A stretch of DNA of 64,000 nt from Burhinus oedicnemus. Lineage: Eukaryota; Chordata; Aves; Charadriiformes; Burhinidae. The notes under the pieces are model-generated. The model did not search any database. It saw only the letters and a program-made list of their open reading frames with translations, and was not told where the DNA came from. The stretch is taken from assembly GCA_008921705.1 (NCBI GenBank), contig VFFE01008422.1:3332920-3396919 (forward strand), written 5' to 3'. Positions 37,901 to 48,525 of this stretch are shown here, one piece after another. Within the stretch, counting starts at the first letter, position 1, and each line of letters opens with the position of its first letter. The position numbers and the translations under genes were made by a program.

Positions 37901-40900
37901 ACTTTATGATCTCTGTGGGATTTGGAGAAGGCTATTCAAAAGCAAACTGTAGAGAAACTATGTGTCTATTTTTTTGCTGAGACCCGTGTGAGCCAGCTAA
38001 CCTTTCCTGAGGAATTTGCTTATACCTAGGATCTGTATTCTCTTCCTGGAATTTATTAATCAATGAAACCGAGTAACTTCTCTTCATGGTCAAGCTTATC
38101 GAGTTATTGATGGCAGATTTATTTGCTGAGCTTGTTTCTCAAATACATTTTTAATGGCTTTCTTACGTTTATGTGTTTATTGACTTGGTCTACATTTAAG
38201 TTACATTTCTTTTTAATTCACAAAGGATACAAAGTGGCATTTATCCACATTATGAAAACATCTTGGTACATATATTTCTACAACTTAATTGCTTGCAAAA
38301 AAAAAAAATCCAGGCCAATCTATACCTTCCTCACATTCTTTGCTTGCATGTTCAGTTTACACCTTTTCTTGTTTATAAGGTCCTGAACTGTTTGTGCAAA
38401 TAACTGCTACAGGAAATGTGAAAAAAAAAAAGGCTGCCTTTCAATACTCTTGTTGCTAATTGCACAGCATCTTATTGGCACAATCATATTTCAAACTTTA
38501 AAATGTTGTGGAGGTTTAGATGTGTTTACCCTCACAAATGCATTAACTTTAGCTTTTAATACTGAGTCTATTTCCTGCAGTCTTTTTGTTCTTTATCATA
38601 TTCTGACTAGATGACATAAAGTTTAACAGAAACATTATTTGTTTTGTTATTTGACTTTGACTTCAGTTATAAAGCAGGGTAAAGAAGCAATGCTTTTGAG
38701 TGCACTGATGTGTCACTTGAAGATTTAACTTTACAGCACAGAGGCAAAGACAGTAGCTGACCATTGAAATGACCTTGTTGTGTAATAGAGGATCATTCAC
38801 TAACTGATTCTGATGATGGAGAAAGTGGCAAAGCATCTCTTCTGTCCATAAAACCAGATGCCTGAGCATTTGCCTGGCACTTGTTCTAGCCCCTAATTAT
38901 TCTTTTTCAGTTGCACCAGGGTGACTGTGGAAATAATCTAGTTGTATTCCAAAAACAAAATAAGAGAACAACTAAATGAGGACATACAATCACTTATACA
39001 GTGTTCAGAGAGCACCCTATTCTGGATTTTAGAATGTCCTACTTCAATTTTCAGTTAGATTAATTTTCTATGTCCTAAGCTGTAACATAAAATGCAAGAC
39101 AGGAATTTATAGGTTAAATTTTAATCCACTGATGAATTTATCCCAGTTAAGGGCAAAATATTGAGCCAAATCTTGACCTCTTGCAAGCATGGCTGTTCTT
39201 TGCACTGGGCCCTACTCCCAGAGATAGGAGTTTAGAGATCTTAAACACGTGTCATGCCATGCATAAGGAGGCTTCCATCAGTTGAGAAATACGAGGTGAA
39301 GTCTTAGTGATGGTTTTCTTCTAAGCATATTCTGCAATGCTCTGCTGAGTTAAAAATGGAGTTGATGTTGTCCTGAATGAGCTTCTCCTCTCAGCCCCCA
39401 TTGACGCTTTTAATCAGATTTAACATCTTGTATCCAGTTTCTGTTTACTGGCTCATGTATTATTTCTGCTACAATATTCTAGGATTTGCTCCCTTTTTTG
39501 TAAACCAGTCACATTATCTTACAAAATCTTAATTTTCTTCTGCATAAAAGCTTGGTCCCTGATGCTTTCAGATTTGACCCCACTTTTGCCAGTCCTCTTC
39601 TTTCATTTGCAGAGGTATTTATAATAGTTTTGAAAAAAATTAATTACTTCAAGTATAAAAGCCAGTGCTAGCTGTGTTACCATGGTAACTGACTCTTCTT
39701 TCTTGGAAATTAATGAGATTCTTGATCATTTGGCCCTGCAGGAACATTGATTCCACTCAGAAGTTTTGTTATTATATGTCTTTATCTGTCTTCAAATTCC
39801 AGTGGCCTGGTTCTCATCTTATATGCATGCTCAGTAACTTAACTTAGTCTGACTTCAGTTGACTTACCTCTGGTTTACACTGGTGAGAGTAAAGAAAATA
39901 AAAATGTTCAACTATGCACACTTTGGTATTATTTTAGTAGTGGTTGTTGATGCAGGATTTGGTAACTTGGCCAAGTCACGCACAAAGGTCTTGCAACCAT
40001 AAAAGAAACAGATGTCTCATTCAGTTTAAATTTCATCTTGTAGCTCTTGAACAGATTACTTCCTCTAAAGACTTCGGATATTTTTCTTACTGTTATTTTT
40101 TTCAGATGTTTTGCATCAGGAGTTGGAGAGACTGAGAGTACGAAAAGAAAAATTTGTAAGAAATACATTGCTTGGATTTTTATCTCAGATCTAATTAAGC
40201 AGAAGAGTGGTACTTTTTCAAGGTGTGTCCTTAGCATGTGAGAGATTCTGAGAAAAAAATTAAGATCAGAATCCCTTTGACTTTTGAGAATATTTTCATC
40301 AGGGTCTGAATTTCACAACAGGCAACTGTTGGATTTCTGTAATGGGAAAAACCAGCCTTGCACACTCAAAGGATCTCAAACTTTTGTAAATTCAACCCTT
40401 CATTTTTATACAAACTCACACTTCATAAGTTGAATCCATTACTACTTAACATAATTCTAATACCTAGAAAAGGGCTCTGAATTAATCTCTGTAGACTGGA
40501 GAGGGATAATCAGTTGAAGTAGTTTCTTCCTTTGGCAGAGAGAAAACGCAGTGCATTACTCACTCAAATGTCAGGGTTCTTTTCTATCCTGTGCAAACAA
40601 GTTTCACTTCATGACCAATTTTGCTTTTTGAGAAAGATATCTGAAGGATTATAATGGTCACATTCCTGTTTTTCAGAGAGTTTATTTCTTCAAAAATGTG
40701 AACATTTTGCAAACTCCAGTGTTTAACTTACTGTGGTTGATTAGGTTTTGTTCACAAGGAAGTCTGAAGCTTCCTCTGACCCTGATATGTAATGAGTATA
40801 TTGCTATCCTTTTCCTCATTCCCTATTTTCATTGTTTCACATATTTAACAAAGGCAGCAAGAGTCCTTTTTTTAATAGCCTTTAACAGCACAACATGTTA

Positions 40901-43900
40901 TTTTTATGTTTGCCAAATTTATAAGAATACAGACTGCAAATACATCCTGAGTTTTTAGACAGTTTAAAGTACTTCTATCACCTAATCTTACCAATACTAC
41001 ATTTCAAAATTGCAGGTTTTGATAAAAGGCCGACATGTCCTAAGAGATTTTTTTCTCTCTTACACTGACATTAGAAACATTGATAAACAAATCTGTTGTG
41101 TTTCTTCTCAAAATGCTGGAGTGTTGAGGTGTGTTACCCCCTTTTTCTTATTAGGGAAGAGGAAGCAAATGATAGGCATGGTCTGTTCAATAATCATACA
41201 GTCTTTTAAAAATCACCATTATGCTGCATGCATCACTGAAACATTGTCTTATAGAAACACAGAACATTTGGCCAGGCTAAGGTTCACTGCTTTAAAAAAT
41301 TTGTCAATATAATACTAATATTTTTCATAACCTCTTGATGAGTTACAGAAGACTTACCAGGAAAGGCTATTTTAATTAGAATGAAAACCCTTGGCAAGGA
41401 AATAGCTAAAGGAGGTATATATCCTTCAGCATCATGCACCCACCTGTCATGAGGCAAAAAACAAGGTCTATGTTTTTATACTGTGCAATGAAGTTTGCTG
41501 CTGGTATTGAGTCTGCAGACAATTATCCATGATAACATGAGTACCATTTGTTGGGTGGCGAATGTACACTTCCAGTTTGTTCTCAGCAGACTTAAGAAGC
41601 TATGATTGAAGGAGAAAATCTGTTGCCACTGAACTTTACGATCCTGCTGCCCATACTGTAAATAAATCTTCTTACTGTCGCAGCACATCGGGATGTATTC
41701 TCCATGTTTCTGTTCCACCCCCCTCCCCCTGCCCTTTTCTTTTTTCTCTTCTTGTGTATTTTCTTAAATAATTACCAGCATTTCCTATCTTGTGATATTC
41801 TCTAGTTGGTTTCTCTGTGCCTTTACCAGCCCTCAGTGAAAACAGTTTTCAAATCTCATTGAACATCAAATCCTTTTAAAAAAAATATCTCTTTACCATA
41901 GCAAATTGGATTAGTTGTACACCAGTGCAGTAAGTTGTAAAGGTAACAGGAAAAATTCTCCAGTCTGGGATGCTATGAGACTCTTGCATGGCTGTAGCCA
42001 TTCATAAGGAGGGATAGCTGAGGGCACTTATTTTCAGCTACATCTCATCAGATTTATTAGCCTTTTCACACCACATACATTGCTAATTTTATTCTGGTAT
42101 GAAAATTCCCATTTTTTATTATTATACCTTGTAAAATACGAAGTACAGTGCAAGAAGCTTGTAGTGTCTTAAAAGGTACCTGGCCTCAGCCCACTTGCTT
42201 GCCCTAAGTCTGGGGAGACTGTAGTGACCTTTCCAGCTTAGCCTGAGTGATTCCATAGCTCGGACCCGCATGAAACAGATATAGGACAAATTGTTTTATA
42301 AGGATAAAGACACAGTCATCTTTGGCAGGTTTTGCATCTGAAGGAAAAGCTCAGTATTTTCTCATGAGGATGTGAAATAAATTCCATTTCATAGCAGTCT
42401 TTCCATTTATGCCATGGGCCTTTATCGAAAGTGTTAAGGGAAAAAATAATATCCTCTTTGACTATGTATGTAACCATGCTACCTGGATTTCCAGAAATAG
42501 CCTGTGGTCCCATCTCAGCACTCCAGCTGTTTACAAACTGCAACAACTGTTAAAAACACTGATCTGAATACATTTGTTTCTCAGATTGGATTGCTCAACC
42601 CGCCAGCACTATCTTCCCTTTTCCTAAACTAGTTCATTCCATGTCCATGTTCATACTTATATTAGTCAAAGATTCATCTTCTGCATTGGGGTTGTAACTG
42701 AGACCCTCTCAGTCGGTGACTGCTCCATTCCAGTTTTAAGCAGAAATCCATTCTGAAGTGCATAATACTGGACTTTTGTGAGCTTCAACAGTTATTTGTG
42801 AGTTTCTGGATGAAATTCAAGGTACTGGCTTAACATTTACATTGCATATGACATATAGAGTGTACCTTCTTAAAAATACCTATCCAAATTTCTGCATGTG
42901 GAAGTGTTTTAACTGGAGAAAAGGAAACGTTTATGAAAAATTATTCACCAGTGTCCCTCAGTTATGAAATGACATCCTTTTTACTCATCATTTAGGCTAC
43001 TGATCTGTTAATGTCCTAGGTACTTTGCAAAGTAGTTTTTTGTATTTTCTGTATTTTTTTACTATACAAGGATATAAACTTTTGGCTGAATTTTAAATGA
43101 ATACTTTAAGAATTAGATCTTGGTCTCTTCTGTAGAACAATGGAGAATAATTACTGTTAGGAATTTCCTGACGGTGCTGCAAAGCCCCCTTTCAACACTT
43201 CTCTCTTATTCTGCTGTGTTAATTAGGTATACCATCTGGCAATGATCTTCAGCTTCTATCATCATAACACTGAGTTTTGAATTTTCATGCATCGGTATGT
43301 ACATTCACACCCTGTCTGGTACTCCAGTGATGTTTGCTCTGATCCTTGTTGTGTGTCACTGAGAGCTTCTTTGGAGATCCTCCCTTAATTTCCTTCTTCT
43401 TTATTCATGACATGTTAACAGAGAAAAAAAAAGTGTGTATTTTAATTTTATATAAATCCTGCCAATATGGAAAGGAATGTCAAAGTACTCTTTGTTAATT
43501 TAATTAGCTAACATGTTCTCTTCAGGCCAGAAGTGTTAATTTATTGTGGTTAATGGCAATGATTTTTGGGGATGGAATAAAAGATCCTGATTTTAAACAT
43601 TGTTGCAGTGTGCATGGCATGATGTGGATGTTTGAGAGGCCTTCCTCCAGTATGAAACACAGCAAACTCTATGTTGAACAGAGAGGCCATCAGGCCTCAT
43701 AGTCACAAGCTGTAGCACATATGACACAAAGAAGACTTGATGCCTGTGATGTGCTCAATGTTCTGCACATAAATCTAAAATGTTACTATATCTGTTGAGG
43801 TGCAGGATCACAGGAATAAGATTGTTTGTATACTTGGTTTTATGAAAAAAAATATTTTAGGGGGATGATAAAGAAAGAAAAGGGCAAAGAATATCTTTAT

Positions 43901-45669
43901 CCAGAAGGTCTATAAAATCTAATAAGTGTGCCTTGGAGACGTTCGTCTGAGGTCCTAAACCACTCAAATGATGTTCAATAATCATTAAACTGCCCATATC
44001 TAGGAAACAAAATAATATTCTCCTTGCCCTTCATCTCTTGTTGCTCCTACAGCTCTTTTATAAATGGAGTTTCAGCTTATAAATAGTATAAAATCTTATT
44101 AAACTCCTAAAACTACTGTTTCAGATTTTTTTGTCGCATATTTTCTTCACATGGTCTCTGAGCTCTTTTAGAAGAGAAATAAGAAACCTCTCATGCAGAG
44201 GGCATACTAAAGCAAAGATCAGTATGTCTGATCAGATATCAGTTTTACCAAAATGTCTTGTTTATGGACTAAGAGGAAGTCAACAGCAGGTTGGTATTGT
44301 ACTTATCAGGTATAATTACCTGAATCCAAGTAGTGTTAGTACACTGCACAATTATTTTTGCTTATGTTTTTGGAAATTTCCTAATATATCTAACCCGACC
44401 AATTCTGTCATGGGTTTTACTGAATTCTCACTTAATTCTTGGTCATTTACAGCACTGACTTTTTAAATGTAGCTGATATTTTGCTGTTCAACTGTTGTAT
44501 ACAGCTTGCTCTTTAGCTTGTTGCAGAAGCCTTCCAGAAGACGACTGTAATTCTGTGTTTACTAGGTTCCTGTAGTGTTCTTTGGCCAGTGTAAACCCAA
44601 TTGGAATTTTCAGCAAATACTCACATGATATTATTCATTAAGCAACCTAGAAATCACATATTTACAGGAACATCATGTCCTGATGGAAAGGATGATGGTA
44701 CAAATCACTGTACCTTCTTTGTCTTCCATTTTAAATAATGAATTTGACGTTATCAATGCTCATTCTTTTTTATAAGTATCATAAGCATCTTAAAGAAATG
44801 CTCTCAATCTCCAAAAAGAATCAGCATCTAAAACATAGCTGTAATTTAAAAATAATGAAATGTGATTCTAATGACACCTCCCAATTACATTTTTTCTTCT
44901 AACGTATCTTAATTTTTATTTAAACCTCTTACTTAAATAGGACATAGGGCATGTTTTCTTCAGCTACCTTGTTGAAGGCAAATGAAGGTGAACACATTAT
45001 AATATTAGCCGATCAGCAAAGTTTGCTTCATTGGGATTTGCTTCACTTAAACCAAGTGATGAGAAAAATCATACAAGCCATTTATATTTTATATAAGAAA
45101 GTTTCGTCTGAAAACGTGATAGAAACATAAGAAAGATTAGCATCTTCCTTGAAGCTAAGGACCTTGAGTAAAGTATTTCTTTTTGAGTGTTTATATTTTG
45201 GGTCAAATATAGACACATTTATAAAAAGGATATATTCTGCGACTGGCCTATCATCCATATCCCTGGAGTGTTAATTTGTGACTCTCCTAATTTTGTTCCT
45301 GTAGAATGGAAATGGGTTTAGAATAGAAGTCTCAATAAGTGTTTCTTCTCATTCTGTCATTATTTACTGATGTGGTTGATACACGGGAAGGTCTTTACCT
45401 TTTTTGAAGTCAATTGTAAAGATAAAATGGATTAAGTTATGAATCTTAGGAACCCTGTAAAAGTAAAAACAATCATTTGCTGCACAGATGGATTGTGTTG
45501 CTTGACTTCATCTCTAATGAAATAATGGGGCAGTGAAGTACTTCTAAGGCAGTGCTCAGGACTTATGTGAAATTTGTAACAGATTCCCAGAGAGGATCAT
45601 GCATCCCAAATAATCTAGGTCAAGATCAGGTCCACTGTGGAAAGTTAAATTATGTGGGTTTTTTGCTGG
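34999..45669. other. AT-rich non-coding DNA
   Basis: No gene, RNA gene or known repeat family was recognised in this 10.7 kb. There are A homopolymers at 38299-38310 and 38420-38431. A C-rich stretch on the plus strand at 41714-41733 is listed separately. Open frames are short, with no recognisable domains. Confidence 0.55.
41714..41733. other. C-rich tract (G-rich on minus strand)
   Basis: Twenty bases made of C runs of 2, 6, 5 and 3 separated by single or double non-C bases, followed by a pyrimidine-rich stretch to about 41752. It stands out in AT-rich DNA. The minus strand has three long G runs plus GG, which could fold as an imperfect G-quadruplex. Confidence 0.5.
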
Positions 45670-45674
45670 CTGGT
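45670..45674. repeat. Target-site duplication, left copy (CTGGT)
   Basis: This pentamer is repeated exactly at 46328-46332, directly flanking the LTR. Confidence 0.88.
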
Positions 45675-46327
45675 TGTTATGGTTTGATAAATCCACAACA
45701 ATTTATTGTCGTTTAGACAATTATTCTATTACCCGATGACCCCTCCCCACCCAGGAAGGGGGAATCGGGAAGAAAACCAGGAAACCCAGGGGTTGAAATA
45801 TAAACAGATTTAATAGAATAAGACTAAATAATTAACAGTAATAACACTAAAGAACCAATAATGATCCCGATACCAATCTGAAGATATATAAGGATTATAC
45901 TCAGCCAACTATATCAGTAGGAAGCTGTGCACTCCCAGCAGTGGACACTGAATGTCGGACACTGCGAGTGCTACAGCTTCAGGAGGAAGGAAAGGCCTCA
46001 GAGGTCCGGCACCGGGGCAAGGAGTTCTCTGGATCGCCGCCATCAAGGGAGAGCCTTCCTCCTCAGCAAACTTTCTAATTTATATTGAATGTGATGTTCA
46101 TGGTATGAAATAATCCTGTTGGCCAGCTTGGGTCCAGTGCCTGGGTCTCGCTCCTCCTCATCCCTCCACCTGGCTAGCCTGAAAAACACTGAGACCTTGA
46201 CACCCACACACGCTAGCTAGCTATAAAGTAAATATTTTCACAAATTCAGACAACCAGAGTCCTCCAAAAGTACAATTTTCCCAAGCATTAGAAAAGAAAT
46301 TAGTCCTGTGTCACTCAAACCAGGACA
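45675..46327 (-). mobile_element. Solo LTR, ERVL-like (5-bp TSD)
   Basis: A 653-bp element reads, on the minus strand, TGTCCTGGTTTGAGTGACAC at its start and CCATAACA at its end, giving the retroviral TG...CA termini. An identical 5-bp duplication (CTGGT) borders it. The TGTCCTGGTTT start is the style of many bird ERVL-type LTRs, and a 5-bp duplication fits that class. A minus-strand AATAAA lies at 45702-45707 near the 3' end. The segment is GC-richer than its flanks (for example CGGCACCGGGGCAAGG near 46000). No internal retroviral genes and no second LTR are present, so it is solo. The ends are fixed by the duplication, so the coordinates are firm. The family assignment is by resemblance only. 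Confidence 0.92.
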
Positions 46328-46332
46328 CTGGT
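46328..46332. repeat. Target-site duplication, right copy (CTGGT)
   Basis: Exact match to 45670-45674 on the other side of the LTR. Confidence 0.88.
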
Positions 46333-46839
46333 TTAGGCTATAGATTTATTTTAATAAGCTGAAAATGTCCAAGTCCAAATTGGTTTTGTAACTGACAAGC
46401 CATACAAGCCAGTATTTTCCTTTTCTTTTCTCTCCTGGAATGCACCAATTATGTTATGATACTAAGACAAAATATCTGTCATAGAAACTAAAACTGCAAA
46501 ATATCAGCATAATTACTGACTTGAGAAATCATTTATATGGATGCTTTCAAAGGAGAAGTGTTATCTGGCTTTGGTTATTGAGATCTGAAGTATACAGTGA
46601 AAGTTATCAGCAGTCTATCAAGCCAAATTCACCAGACTGTATGGATGGTCCATCATAAGAGTAAGGTCATAAGAAAACGAACTGTTTCAGATATCTTGAA
46701 TAGCAGACTACAGAATGCTATTCTAGAATTTTAACAATTAAATTGTTTTTGCAATTTTTGACAATAAAAGTGGTGTTGCATTGCATGTGTTATATTGTGT
46801 GCAAGATGGAAATCAGTTTGGATTTCACAGAAAATTAAA
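46333..46839. other. AT-rich non-coding DNA
   Basis: About 500 bases between the LTR and the CR1, with nothing recognised. Confidence 0.6.
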
Positions 46840-46925
46840 ATCATAGAATCATAGAATTGTTTAGGTTGGAAAGACTTTAAAGATCATCCAGTCCAACCAT
46901 TGACCCTACTCTACCAGGTCTGCCA

Positions 46926-47693
46926 CTAAACCGTGTCCCTAAGCACCACATCTACATGACTTTTAAACACACCTAGGGATGGTGACTCAACCACCTCCCT
47001 GGGCGGCCTGTTCCAATGCAGGACCTGGCACTTGGCCTTGTTAAACCTCACGCAGTTGGCTTCAGCCCATCGATCCAGTCTGTCCAGATCTCTCTGCAGA
47101 GCCTTCCTACCCTCAAGCAGATCAACACTCCCGCTTAATTTGGTGCCATCCGCAAATTTACTGAGGGTGCACTCAATCCCCTCGTCCAGATCATCAATAA
47201 AGATATTAATCAAGGCTGGCCCCAAAACTGAGCCCTGAGGAACACCGCTTGAGACCTGCCGCCAACTGGTTTTAATGCCATTCACCACAACTGTCTGGGC
47301 TCGGCCATCCAGCCAGTTTTTAACCCAGCGAAGAGTACACCTGTCTAAGCCATGGGCTGCCAGCTTCTCTAGCAGAATACTGTGCGAGACTGTGTCGAAG
47401 GTCTTACTAAAGTCCAAGTAGACAACATCCACAGCCTTTCCTTCATCCACCAGGCGGGTCACCTGGTCATAAAAGGAGATGAGGTTGGTCAAATAGGACC
47501 TGCCTTTCATGAACTCATGCTGGCTGGGCTTGATCCCCTGGTTGTCCTTGACATACTGCGTGAGTGCACTCAGGATGAACCGTTCCATGATCTTTCCTGT
47601 CACTGAGGTCAGGCTGACAGGTAAGCCTCCAGTCATCTGGGACCTCCCCTGTTGACCAAGACCGCTGATAAATGATGAAGAGTGGCTTGGCAA
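46926..47693 (-). pseudogene. CR1 ORF2 reverse transcriptase (open 255 codons, catalytic motif broken)
   Basis: The frame holds most of the RT. In order it has [15 protein letters not shown] (25-39), [20 protein letters not shown] (58-77), motif [15 protein letters not shown] (91-104, catalytic D94), motif [13 protein letters not shown] (148-159) and motif C FADGTKL (180-186). In motif C the second catalytic aspartate is changed to glycine (codon at 47145-47147). After KAKCQVLH (209-216) the frame jumps straight to [20 protein letters not shown], because the thumb and C-terminal region are deleted. The first 24 or so residues come from the wrong frame upstream of the 47.62-kb deletion, so the listed methionine is not a native start. 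Enzyme activity is not expected. Confidence 0.93.
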
Positions 47694-48525
47694 CCTCCTC
47701 TGCCAGCTCCCTCAGCACTCTTGGGTGGATCCAATCTGGGCCCATAGACTTGTGGTTGTCCAGTTGGTGTAGCAGGTCACTAACTGCTTCCTTTTGGATT
47801 ATGGGGGGATTATTCTGTTCTTCATCCCTGTCTTCCAGCTCAGGGGGCTGAATACCCTGAGGATGACTGGTCTTACTATTAAAGACTGAGGCAAAGAACG
47901 CATTAAGTACCTCAGCCTTCTCCTCATCCTTGTTGACAGTCTTCCCCTCTGCATCCAATAAGGGGTGGAAATGCTGCCTGATTCTCTTTTTCTTGTTAAT
48001 GTATTTGTAAAAACCTTTTTTGTTATCACTTATGACAGTGGCCAGATTAAGTTCTAGCTGTTCTTTCACCTTTCTGATGCTTTTTCTGCATGACCTAACT
48101 AGATCCCTATACTCTTCTTGCATTGCCTGCCCCTTCTTCCAAAGGTGGTAAACTCTCCTTTTTTCCCTGAGTCCCAGCAAGAGCTCCCTGTTCAGCCAGG
48201 CCGGTCGTCTTCCCTGCTGGTTCATCTTACGACACATGGGGACAGCCTGCTCCTGCGCCTCTACAACTTCCTTCTTGAAGAGTGTCCAGCCTTCCTGGAC
48301 CCCTTTGCCCTTCAGAACTGTCTCCCAAGGGACTCCCTTAGCAAGTGTCCTGAACAGGCTGAAATCTGCCTTCCAGAAGTCCATGGTAGTGGTTTTGCTG
48401 ACCCCCTTCCTTACTTCACCAACAATTGAGAACTCTATCATTTCATGATCGCTAAGCCCAAGATGGCCTCCGACCATCACATCACCCACCAGATCTTCTC
48501 TGTTTGTAAGCAGCAGGTCTAGCAA
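47515..48525 (-). pseudogene. CR1 ORF2, endonuclease end and linker (open 336 codons)
   Basis: An unusually long uninterrupted stretch. Residues 1-33 are the C-terminal part of the apurinic-type endonuclease: LLLTNREDLVGDVMVGGHLG, then LSDHEMIEF with the SDH motif whose histidine is catalytic in this family. Next comes the CR1 linker (DFWKADFSLFRTLAKGVPWE, RPAWLNRELLLGLREKRRVY, EEYRDLVRSCRKSIRKVKEQ, NKKGFYKYINKKK, NAFFASVFNSKTSHPQG). It ends with the RT N-terminal pieces [20 protein letters not shown] and [10 protein letters not shown]. After WR the frame is wrong: the codons that should encode ANVTPI..KKG...YRPVSLTS are missing or shifted, and the last 30 residues are noise. Most of the endonuclease is absent through 5' truncation. 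Confidence 0.92.

Noticed and set aside
47032..47238. Plus-strand open frames across the 46.8-48.5 kb CR1
   Set aside because: They are antisense to the CR1 RT and encode no recognisable protein. The same antisense pattern appears over the 33-kb copy, as expected for shared sequence.
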